Below are positions 52,186-59,488 of a DNA stretch of 64,000 nucleotides, one piece after another. A program made the position numbers and the translations under genes. Every line of letters starts with the position of its first letter. The stretch's first letter is position 1. The DNA is from Stappia taiwanensis (lineage in GTDB: Bacteria; Pseudomonadota; Alphaproteobacteria; Rhizobiales; Stappiaceae). Below the pieces are notes generated by a model. It was not told where the DNA came from and made no database searches. It was given only the letters and a program-made list of their open reading frames with translations. Where the stretch lies: NCBI RefSeq assembly GCF_014635285.1, contig NZ_BMCR01000005.1:245760-309759 (forward strand), written 5' to 3'.

Positions 52186-52284
52186 GGCGCATCGACCCAA
52201 CGACCACCAGACGTCACCAAACTCCTGTTCAGGAGTTGGAATCAGGAATCAAATGACTTGCATAGGCACTTTATGGATCTGAAT
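52186..52284 (-). mobile_element. Inverted 99-bp remnant of the IS5-family element
   Basis: Read on the minus strand it starts with the terminal repeat ATTCAGATCCATAAAG (adjacent CCTAGG target at 52285-52290). It then follows the left end of the IS at 34376 for about 60 bp, then jumps at a TGACG sequence to the transposase segment encoding TSGGRWVDAP. The jump corresponds to loss of about 130 bp between short direct repeats. Orientation is opposite to the 34-kb copy. Confidence 0.8.
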
Positions 52285-52641
52285 CCTAGGGCCGACATTC
52301 TCCAAACCCCATGAATTCGCAAGATCTTTTTATTTGACCACAAGAAATTTAAAATAAATGACTTTTAGTAACACTATATGAGCAATTCGAATTATTATAC
52401 TTCATCAGAACGAACACAAATAGAACAATCAAACGACCCATCATGATCTTTATGAAAAAAGTGTTTCAAGCAGAAATGCTGACAATGTTAAGTCTTTGCA
52501 AAAGACGCCCAAACCTCGCGCCCGCACAATTCACGCGCGTGCGTTCCGGTGAGCAGTCGCACATAAAAGTGCGGCACACGGCCTGTGGTTTCACTTCGGT
52601 CGATGCCGCGCGGTCCGCTCGTTCCTCGGACGCACAAGAGC
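52285..52641. other. AT-rich 357-bp stretch without a supported gene
   Basis: The first 200 bp are far more AT-rich than the rest of the window (runs such as TTTAAAATAAATGAC). A plus-strand frame from 52443 is short and unrecognised. CGCAC..GTGCG (52559-52575) is a weak hairpin. The stretch borders the IS remnant and probably belongs to acquired DNA. Confidence 0.5.
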
Positions 52642-53928
52642 TCAGAAGGTCGCCCGCGCGCGCAGACCGAACACGGCAATGAAATCGTCCTTCGGATTTA
52701 GAGCGGGGTCGACAAGCAGTTGCAAGCTGGGGGTGATCTGGATGTTTTCGGCGAACTGGACCCGGTAGAAGCCCTCGGCGGTCCACTGGTCCGATAGATC
52801 GACGGGGAAAGTGTCGGAGTTGGGCCGCCCCCAGTTCAGCCCTATGCCAAGCAGATTGCCGCCCGGCTGGTCCAGATAGCCGAAACCCGCGCTGACGGAC
52901 GCCTCAAACACCCCGCCGCCCCCCTCGGCCCACGCGCCTCGGAGGAAGGGGAGCCAGTTCGCCCCCACGAGCGATGACATCGAAACGTTCACACCGCGCC
53001 CTCCTTGCGCGCCCGTCGCATTGCTCGCGTCCATCTCCCAGAAGGCGATGTGCGCGTTGTCGACGAAAAGCCGCTGCCCGCCCGATGTAAATCCGATTTC
53101 CGCCGTCCGGAACGTCTCGAAATCGTTAAAGAACGTATCAAAACCGTCGAAAACCGCGGATGGATCGGTGTTCCGGTCCACGATCCCGGCGGCAAGGTAG
53201 ACGCTGTCCGTCAGGTAGCCGCCGGCCATGACGCCGAAGGCGCCGTCGGGCAATACGCTCATGGTGTTCGAGCCGGTCGAGAATGCAAGGTTCTGAAAGC
53301 CCGTCCAGGGGCTCGCGAGCGCGTAGACGTTGAAGTATTCCTTCACATCGAGAAAGCCGATCCGGAACACCGCGCGGTCGTCAAAGGCGTCCTGACGCCA
53401 GTAAAGCGTGGTGGTGCGAAAGCCGTCCTCGTTGAAGACGGGCTGCGGCGTGCCGGCATAGCCGAGCGCCGCGCCGAATAGGATGGGCGGCGTGTCGGTG
53501 TAGGAATGCCGATGCTCGATCTTGAACTCCAGGCGCCCCGTATTCGGTCCGTCCCGGTTCACGAGGTCGAAGGAGCCGAAAAAGCGGGCGATCCCGCCCG
53601 CCGCGTAATCGTCGCCCAGGCTTTCCGTGGCGACGAAGCCGGCCGCGGTGTAATCGGCGCCAAAGCTCAATCCCGTGCGGTCGCGGATCCCGGCTTTCCA
53701 CTCCTCCCAGTTCTCAAGGAGATTCTGGTCCAGCACGTCCGCCTTCTCCTGCCGGTCCCTGCGCAGGATCGCATCCGCGGAATCCGGGCCTTGCAACGGC
53801 TCGGCACTCAGATCCGTGGTCCTCGCTTCCGGACGGCCGATGGTGTCCGCCAGAGCCGGGACGGAACCGAACAGAAGGCCAATGATCGACAGCACCCCGA
53901 TCGCGCGTTTTGTCGTCACGCCGTGCAT
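52642..53928 (-). CDS. OprB-type carbohydrate-selective porin
   Basis: About 428 residues. Signal peptide GVLSIIGLLFGSVPALA, a short coiled segment, then a beta-barrel with alternating pattern (GLSFGADYTAAGFVATE, RLEFKIEHRHSY, NLLGIGLNWGRP, TAEGFYRVQFAENIQITPSLQLLVDP) and a C-terminal Phe (RARATF), all typical of the OprB family. ATG 53928 precedes the signal sequence; the frame stays open further upstream but without similarity. It would admit sugars or other small solutes through the outer membrane. Confidence 0.85.
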   Translation of the reverse strand: MHGVTTKRAIGVLSIIGLLFGSVPALADTIGRPEARTTDLSAEPLQGPDSADAILRRDRQEKADVLDQNLLENWEEWKAGIRDRTGLSFGADYTAAGFVATESLGDDYAAGGIARFFGSFDLVNRDGPNTGRLEFKIEHRHSYTDTPPILFGAALGYAGTPQPVFNEDGFRTTTLYWRQDAFDDRAVFRIGFLDVKEYFNVYALASPWTGFQNLAFSTGSNTMSVLPDGAFGVMAGGYLTDSVYLAAGIVDRNTDPSAVFDGFDTFFNDFETFRTAEIGFTSGGQRLFVDNAHIAFWEMDASNATGAQGGRGVNVSMSSLVGANWLPFLRGAWAEGGGGVFEASVSAGFGYLDQPGGNLLGIGLNWGRPNSDTFPVDLSDQWTAEGFYRVQFAENIQITPSLQLLVDPALNPKDDFIAVFGLRARATF

Positions 53929-54212
53929 CCCGCGCGACACCGTCCCAGCCGAAGCCCGGCTGCCGAGGTAGCCCGCGCTGCGGGACAATTTCCACCAGGC
54001 AACATCGGTGCCCGCTCCGACCAGGCACTTTGCTTGGCTGGAGATGCTTCCTTGCGTCCCGGTGTCACCTCTCGCCCCGATCCGGCCGTCCGCAATCGCA
54101 ACGCGCATGCCGCCATCGGAAGCGATCGGGGCAAGCGAACGATTGACCAGGACCGGTCCGCCCCCCTCAGATGCATCGACGAAGACGTCCCCCATGTCCC
54201 TTCGCTCCAGTT

Positions 54213-54989
54213 TCAGTATTTCCGGTAATCCGGCTTTCGCTTTTCGGCGAAGGCGGCCATGCCTTCCTTCTGGTCCGGCGTGCTGAAAAGCCCGTGGAAG
54301 AGACGGCGCTCGAGCTTCAGGCCGGGGATCAGCGGGGTTTCCGCCTGCTGATTCACAGACTCCTTGCCCGCAAGGACTGCCAGGCGCGGATTCGCCGCGA
54401 TTCTCGAGGCGATCTTGAGCGCTTCGTCGAGATGCGTGCCATCCTCGACCACCGCCGTGATCATGCCGATCCGTTCCGCCTCTTCCGCGCCGAACGTCTT
54501 ACCGGTCAGCACGTAGTACATGGCCTTGGCCTTGCCGACGGCACGGGTGATACGCGCGGGGCCGCCGGCCCCGGGGATCACGCCCAGCGTGACCTCTGTC
54601 AGGCCAAACTGTGCGGTCGTGTCGGCGATGATCATGTCGCACATCAGCGATATCTCGGTCCCGCCACCGAAGGCAAAGCCGCGCACGGCGGCGATGACCG
54701 GTTTGCGGCACGCCGTGACCTTGTCCATGTAGGCCGCGAGGTCGGTCAGGTAGGCGCTCTCGAAATCCTGGCTGGCGATCCATTTCAGGTCGGCACCGGC
54801 GCAGAACGCCTTGTCGCCGCCCGCGAGCACCATGCAGCCGATGCTGTGGTCGGCATCGAAGGCCAGAAGCGCATCGGTCACCTCCTGCGCCACCTGTTCG
54901 TTGAGCGCGTTCAGCGCATCGGGGCGGTTGAAGGTCACGATGCCCACATTCCCGCGCGTTTCCGTCAAAACGTACTCATACTCGGCCAT
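54213..54989 (-). CDS. Enoyl-CoA hydratase/isomerase family protein
   Basis: A 258-residue crotonase. Oxyanion-hole segment KAFCAGADLKW and GFAFGGG; catalytic Glu112 (GGGTEISLMCD) and Glu132 (FGLTEVTLGVIPGAGGP) are both kept, which predicts true hydratase activity. It lies at the end of a minus-strand acyl-CoA module with a CoA ligase, a MaoC hydratase and a CoA transferase. The acyl substrate is not evident. Confidence 0.88.
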   Translation of the reverse strand: MAEYEYVLTETRGNVGIVTFNRPDALNALNEQVAQEVTDALLAFDADHSIGCMVLAGGDKAFCAGADLKWIASQDFESAYLTDLAAYMDKVTACRKPVIAAVRGFAFGGGTEISLMCDMIIADTTAQFGLTEVTLGVIPGAGGPARITRAVGKAKAMYYVLTGKTFGAEEAERIGMITAVVEDGTHLDEALKIASRIAANPRLAVLAGKESVNQQAETPLIPGLKLERRLFHGLFSTPDQKEGMAAFAEKRKPDYRKY

Positions 54990-55029
54990 CTTCTTCCTCC
55001 TTTTGGCGGTTGGGGGCAGCAGGTTTGTC

Positions 55030-55662
55030 TCAGGCGTTCAGATCGACATCCGGGTTCGGGATCAGGCCAAGCCCGTCGAGGCCGAAGATCACCAGTTGCA
55101 CCGCAAGCGCGCAGAGCAGCAGCCCGACGATGCGCAAGAAAATCTTGAGGATCGCGGGCGGGATCTTGGCGAAGATCTTGTCGGCGGCGAGAAGGAAGCC
55201 GAGGTTGATCGCCATCATCGCGAGGATCATCGCCAGGAAGATCCCGCCGTCCGCTGCGCCGGCCAGAGTGCCCTCAATGGCCACGATGGCGACAAGGCCC
55301 TGCGGCGACGCCATGAGCGGCACGGCAAGCGGAAAGGTGGCCACATCGATCGAAGGCGCCGGCGGCGGCCCGTCCGAGGTCTGCTCCTTGTCCTCACCCA
55401 GGATCAGGTTCAGTGCGAAGAGCAGAAGGATGATGCCGCCCGCGATCAGCAGCGCCTCCGTGCTGACCTTGAGACCCGCGAGAATGGCGGCGCCGACCAG
55501 CGCGAAAATGATGCAGATGACCGTGGAGACGGTCACCGTGCGAAAGGCGATGACGCGCTTGAGGTCCGCGTCGGCGGACTTGGTCAGTCCGAGATAGACG
55601 AGCGACGCTCGCACCGGGCCGATGGTCACGAAGAGAAGTACGAAAATGTCACCCCAACCCAT
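55030..55662 (-). CDS. MarC-family integral membrane protein
   Basis: A 210-residue MarC/SNARE-associated-like protein with about six membrane helices, and the family segments LFVTIGPVRASLVYLGLTKS, IAGGIILLLFALNLILG and PLAVPLMASPQGLVAIVAI. The usual IGP motif is present. It sits between hydratase and ligase genes on the same strand. The function of MarC proteins is not established. Confidence 0.87.
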   Translation of the reverse strand: MGWGDIFVLLFVTIGPVRASLVYLGLTKSADADLKRVIAFRTVTVSTVICIIFALVGAAILAGLKVSTEALLIAGGIILLLFALNLILGEDKEQTSDGPPPAPSIDVATFPLAVPLMASPQGLVAIVAIEGTLAGAADGGIFLAMILAMMAINLGFLLAADKIFAKIPPAILKIFLRIVGLLLCALAVQLVIFGLDGLGLIPNPDVDLNA

Positions 55663-55718
55663 CGGGGCACCTCCTGTCTTGCAGCGTCTTGGGCGCTGCT
55701 ATGGTCACCGTCCCGCGG

Positions 55719-57311
55719 TCACTCGGCCTCGACCGGGTCGAGGCGATCGCGCAGCTCTTTCTTCGAAATCCGGTCCAGCGTGGAGCGGGGAAAGTCATCG
55801 ACCACATGCACCGCGCGCGGCATCTTGAAGTCGGCAAGGTTTTCTCGGCAGCCGCTGAGGATACGGTCGCGCAGTTCGTCCTTCGCCAGCGCTTGGCCGT
55901 CGGCGTTCGCCGAAACGAAGGCCACCGGTACGTCGCCCAGCATGTGATGCTTCTGAGCCACCACGGCGCATTCAAGCACGAGCCCGGTGCCCGCGATCAC
56001 GGTCTCGATCTCGAGCGCCGCGACGTTCTCGCCGCCGACGCGCAGCATGTCCTTGTCGCGGTTGACGAAGTAGAGCCAGCCCTCGGCGTCGATCCGGACG
56101 ATATCGCCGGTATCCAGCGCGCCGCTGGCGTCGAAGGCATCCTCGGTCTTGTCGGGCTGCCGGTAATATTCCCTGAAGAGCGACACGCCCCGCTCGCCGC
56201 GAATGTAAAGCAGGCCTTCCTCGCCCGGCCCCGCCATGGTGCCATCGGGCTTGCGGATCTCGACATCGTATTGCGGCAGCGCCCGGCCCATCGTTCCGGG
56301 CGGCCCCGGATGATCGGCATCGGTCATGATCGCGGCTGTCCCCGTTTCCGTCATCCCCCAGAGCGCCATGGTGCGGGCACCGAACTCGGCCTCCGCCTCC
56401 GGCAGGCGCGCAAGCCCGATCAGCGTGTGTACCTTGTGCTCGGGCACCGGCCGCCCCTTGAGCGCCTTGAACGCAAACGGGATCCTCGATACCCAGGTCA
56501 CACCATGGGCGGCGCAGGTGTCCCAGAACCGCGAGGCGGAAAAGCGCGGATGCACGACGATGGTGTTGCCCGCCCAGAGGGCAGAGAAGAACGTCACCTG
56601 CGCATTGGCATGAAAGAGCGGCAAATAAAGCAGCGTCACGTCCTCGCGCCGTAGCCGCAGGTTCATGGCGATCGTCCGGGCGCCCCAAAGCGCGTTCGCG
56701 TGGGTCCAGACCGTGGGCTTTGGTCGCGAGGTCGTGCCGGATGTGAACTGCACGGCGAAATTGCGGAGATGATCGGCGGGCAGGTCCGGGAGCGGGCCGT
56801 CGGAAAAGACCTCTGCCAGCGAGGTCGCGCCCAGGGCGGCCGCATCATAGGCGGTGTTGGGATCGCCCGTCACGATCATCGCCGTGCCGGCCCCGCAGGC
56901 CTCCCGGACGAGCGGCGCCAGCGAGGGCTGGGTGATGGCGCAGGCGGGCTGCATCAGCTCGGCGAAGTAATGGACGTTTTCCGCCACCGACCGCGTGTTC
57001 GTCGTCACCGGCACCGCGCCGAGATAAGCACAGCCCAGCCAGGCACCGAGGAATTCCGGCCCGTTATCGAGATGCATCAACACGAAATCGCCCGCACGCA
57101 CGCCCCGGGCGTGGAGCCCCGCCGCGAAGCGCCGTGCCTCGCGCGCCATCTCGGCGTAGCTCCAGCGGCGTACGTCGCCCTCGAACGGGGCCCAGACGAC
57201 GAAGGGCTTGTCGGGCTGGCGTGCCACCCATTGATCGAGCAGCCACGTCACGCTCATGCCACGAAACGCGTCCCCCTTCGAGGCGGTCCTGCGGTCGGAG
57301 GGCAGGGTCAA
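55719..57311 (-). CDS. AMP-forming acyl-CoA ligase (CaiC-like)
   Basis: A 530-residue class I adenylate-forming enzyme. P-loop FTSGTTSRPKP (about 189-199), A5 motif LWGMTETG, A7 ALDTGDI, A8 VNRDKDMLRVGGENVAALEIE, and the C-terminal catalytic Lys region SKKELRDRL. The start is uncertain: TTG 57311 has an excellent GAGGACAAAGCA site, while ATG 57257 lacks one. It would activate a carboxylic acid for the hydratases and transferase nearby. The HLDNGPEF segment resembles CaiC, but a carnitine role is not proven. Confidence 0.85.
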   Translation of the reverse strand: MTLPSDRRTASKGDAFRGMSVTWLLDQWVARQPDKPFVVWAPFEGDVRRWSYAEMAREARRFAAGLHARGVRAGDFVLMHLDNGPEFLGAWLGCAYLGAVPVTTNTRSVAENVHYFAELMQPACAITQPSLAPLVREACGAGTAMIVTGDPNTAYDAAALGATSLAEVFSDGPLPDLPADHLRNFAVQFTSGTTSRPKPTVWTHANALWGARTIAMNLRLRREDVTLLYLPLFHANAQVTFFSALWAGNTIVVHPRFSASRFWDTCAAHGVTWVSRIPFAFKALKGRPVPEHKVHTLIGLARLPEAEAEFGARTMALWGMTETGTAAIMTDADHPGPPGTMGRALPQYDVEIRKPDGTMAGPGEEGLLYIRGERGVSLFREYYRQPDKTEDAFDASGALDTGDIVRIDAEGWLYFVNRDKDMLRVGGENVAALEIETVIAGTGLVLECAVVAQKHHMLGDVPVAFVSANADGQALAKDELRDRILSGCRENLADFKMPRAVHVVDDFPRSTLDRISKKELRDRLDPVEAE

Positions 57312-57338
57312 TGCTTTGTCCTCGGCGTCTTGCGATGG

Positions 57339-57791
57339 TCAAGCATTCTTCTTCCTGACGTAGAGCAGGTGCTCGACGAAGCACACCGTCTCACCACTCT
57401 GGTTGGTGGTGGTCTCGGTCTGCGTCAGCACACCGTGGGTCGGCTGCTTGGCGTCCTTCTTGTCAGCGACCGTGACCTCGGTCTTGATCGTGTCGCCGAT
57501 GTAGACAAGGCCGGGATAGCGGATTTTGCCGTAGCCATAGTTCATCACGTTGGGGTTCATTCCCTGCGATTGAAAGATCAACCCGGTACTGATCACGAAG
57601 GTCAGATTGCCGTGCGCGATCCGGTGTTTGATCGGCTGCGAACTTGCGAATTCCTCGTCGGTGTGGTGGGGCATGAAGTCGCCGGAATGCATCGCGTGCA
57701 TCACAATGTCGGTCTCGGTGATCGTGCGGCCGGCGGTCATATATGAGTCGCCAATTTCAAAGTCTTCGAAAAACTTGCTCTCATCGTTCAT
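57339..57791 (-). CDS. MaoC-like (R)-specific hydratase
   Basis: A 150-residue hot-dog hydratase. The hydratase motif appears as DIVMHAMHSGDFMPHHTDEEFA (catalytic Asp/His), then KHRIAHGNLTFVISTGL and YGKIRYPGLVYIGDTIKTEVTV. It would hydrate an enoyl-CoA with (R) stereochemistry. Located 27 bp upstream of the ligase gene. Confidence 0.88.
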   Translation of the reverse strand: MNDESKFFEDFEIGDSYMTAGRTITETDIVMHAMHSGDFMPHHTDEEFASSQPIKHRIAHGNLTFVISTGLIFQSQGMNPNVMNYGYGKIRYPGLVYIGDTIKTEVTVADKKDAKQPTHGVLTQTETTTNQSGETVCFVEHLLYVRKKNA

Positions 57792-57844
57792 GTTTCGCCC
57801 TTTCGATTTCTCGATGGCATCGGGCAATGTGCGCTTCGGGCCGA

Positions 57845-59059
57845 CTACTTCGGCAAACCGACCGCCTTCGCCTCGGCCATCGCCTTGATCTCGTCTTCGC
57901 TGAAGCCTGCGGCGGTCAGTACCGACACCGTGTGTTCGCCCACGGCAGGCGGCGCCTGCGGGGCGACCCGCTCCACGCCCTCGGCCATGATGTGCATCGG
58001 GCTGTCGACCGTCCGGATGCCGTCGGCCCCTGCCACCTCCGGGAAGCAGCCATTGGCGATCATGTGTTCGTCGCGGGTGCATTCCTCGGTCGTCTGCACG
58101 ACGCTGAAGTTCGCGCCGAACTCCGACAGGCGCTTTCGCACAGTTTCGAGGTCGTGTTGCGCCACGATGCCCTGCATCTCGTCGTATAAGGCCTTCGCGT
58201 TCTTCAGACGGGCTTGCGGCGTGGCGAAGCGTTCGTCGCCCTTCAGGTGATCGGCCCCAAAGGCATCGCGCAGGTTTCCGATATTGTCGGGATTGAGCTC
58301 CACGATGATCACGTAGCGGCCGTCCTTCGTCTTGAAGCGCCCGCCGGTGACCGGGTTGGGCCACTCGTCGATGTAAAACTTCGGCATCGGCGGCGTGCCG
58401 ACGAGGGCGGCCTGCATCATGCAGCCATTGGCCCAGAGCCCGTTATGCATGAGCGAGGTGAACACTTCCGAGCCCTGCCCCGTCCGCTCCCGGTGGAAAA
58501 GGCCGCCAAGCACCGCGCCGGCGAGCGTCGACGCCGTGCCGAGATCGCCGAGCCCCACTGGCAGGGCGACGGGGTCGCCCTCCTTGGGGCGCAACTCCTC
58601 CATCACGCCGGTGCGCGCATACCAGGCGGTCGCGTCGAAGCCCGGCGCGTTCTTGTCGGGCCCTTTGAGGCCGAAGCCGTTGATCGAGGCATAGACGATT
58701 TTCGGGTTGACCGCCTTGATGTCCTCGTAGGTGTGGTTCAGCGCTTTCTGCACCGGTCGCGGCGAGTTCGTCAGAAACACGTCCGCGGTCGCCACGAGTT
58801 TGTTGAGCGCATCCTGCGCCTCGGGCTTCTTGAGGTTGAGCGCGACCGATTTCTTGGTTCGGTTCTGGATGTAGGTGGTCCAGGCCACTTTCGATGGCGG
58901 CAGGCCCGGCGTCATGTGCCCGAACCGCCAAGGGTCGCCGCCCAGGGGTTCCACCTTGATCACCTCGGCTCCGAGATCCGCCAGGATTACCGTCGCGTTC
59001 GGCGCGGCCGCCATCGAGGCGACCTCGACCACTTTGATCCCGTCAAGTATTCCGGCCAT
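57845..59059 (-). CDS. Family III CoA-transferase (CaiB/BaiF type)
   Basis: A 404-residue family III CoA-transferase. It begins ILDGIKVVEVASMAAAPNATVILADLGAEVIKVEPLGGDPWR; the catalytic Asp is near residue 142 (GFDATAWYARTG). Such enzymes move CoA between acids without ATP. Coexistence with an AMP ligase suggests entry of the substrate by two routes or recycling of CoA. First large gene of the operon. Confidence 0.9.
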   Translation of the reverse strand: MAGILDGIKVVEVASMAAAPNATVILADLGAEVIKVEPLGGDPWRFGHMTPGLPPSKVAWTTYIQNRTKKSVALNLKKPEAQDALNKLVATADVFLTNSPRPVQKALNHTYEDIKAVNPKIVYASINGFGLKGPDKNAPGFDATAWYARTGVMEELRPKEGDPVALPVGLGDLGTASTLAGAVLGGLFHRERTGQGSEVFTSLMHNGLWANGCMMQAALVGTPPMPKFYIDEWPNPVTGGRFKTKDGRYVIIVELNPDNIGNLRDAFGADHLKGDERFATPQARLKNAKALYDEMQGIVAQHDLETVRKRLSEFGANFSVVQTTEECTRDEHMIANGCFPEVAGADGIRTVDSPMHIMAEGVERVAPQAPPAVGEHTVSVLTAAGFSEDEIKAMAEAKAVGLPK

Positions 59060-59330
59060 CGTCTTTCATCCTTTGCTTGAACGGCTCCACGAAGGCCGCG
59101 CGCATTTTCCTGTCCAGATGATCGAGGAACTCGTCCTGCAGCCTCTCGAAGATCTTCTCGTATTCGTCGGCGCGCTCGGGCAGGTCCTTCCACCGCTCAC
59201 GCGCTGTGTCCGCGATCGCCAGTTCCTCGCAGATCGAGCGGAAATCCGGATCGTCGCGGTGCAGCGCGAGGATGGAATGTTCCAGTCGCGGAAACCGCCA
59301 GATCAGTTTTTGCAGATACGCGTCGGCCAT
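59043..59330 (-). CDS. Small charged helical protein, unknown function
   Basis: A 95-residue protein starting at ATG 59330 (GGGAGTGCTCCG upstream), overlapping the CoA-transferase start by 17 bp. It is rich in charged residues and aromatic pairs (LIWRFPRLEHSILALHRDDPDFRSICEELAIAD), predicted mostly helical. I do not recognise a family. Overlap suggests coupling with the acyl-CoA operon. Confidence 0.6.
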   Translation of the reverse strand: MADAYLQKLIWRFPRLEHSILALHRDDPDFRSICEELAIADTARERWKDLPERADEYEKIFERLQDEFLDHLDRKMRAAFVEPFKQRMKDDGRNT

Positions 59331-59379
59331 CGGAGCACTCCCGCCGACCACTCAGCATGGTCGCGGCGGGCGGCGACAC

Positions 59380-59397
59380 GTTGGAACATGTTGCAAC
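59380..59397. promoter_or_regulatory. Near-perfect 18-bp palindrome in a divergent promoter
   Basis: GTTGGAACATGTTGCAAC differs from its reverse complement at only one symmetric pair. It lies in the 158-bp gap between the small minus-strand gene that starts the acyl-CoA operon and the TPR regulator gene, a natural place for an operator of either. Confidence 0.55.
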
Positions 59398-59488
59398 TTG
59401 TGGTCACGCGGGGCGAGCGGCTGTTAACTTCCTGTCAAATATCATTAAGATCGCATGTTCCGAAGCGTGTCCGGAGAAACCTCGCTCG

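Noticed and set aside
54213..59059. Calling the acyl-CoA module a carnitine (caiBCD) operon
   Set aside because: A CaiB-type transferase and a CaiC-like ligase are present, but the hydratase lacks CaiD-like sequence, there is no caiT or caiA, and a MaoC hydratase is added.
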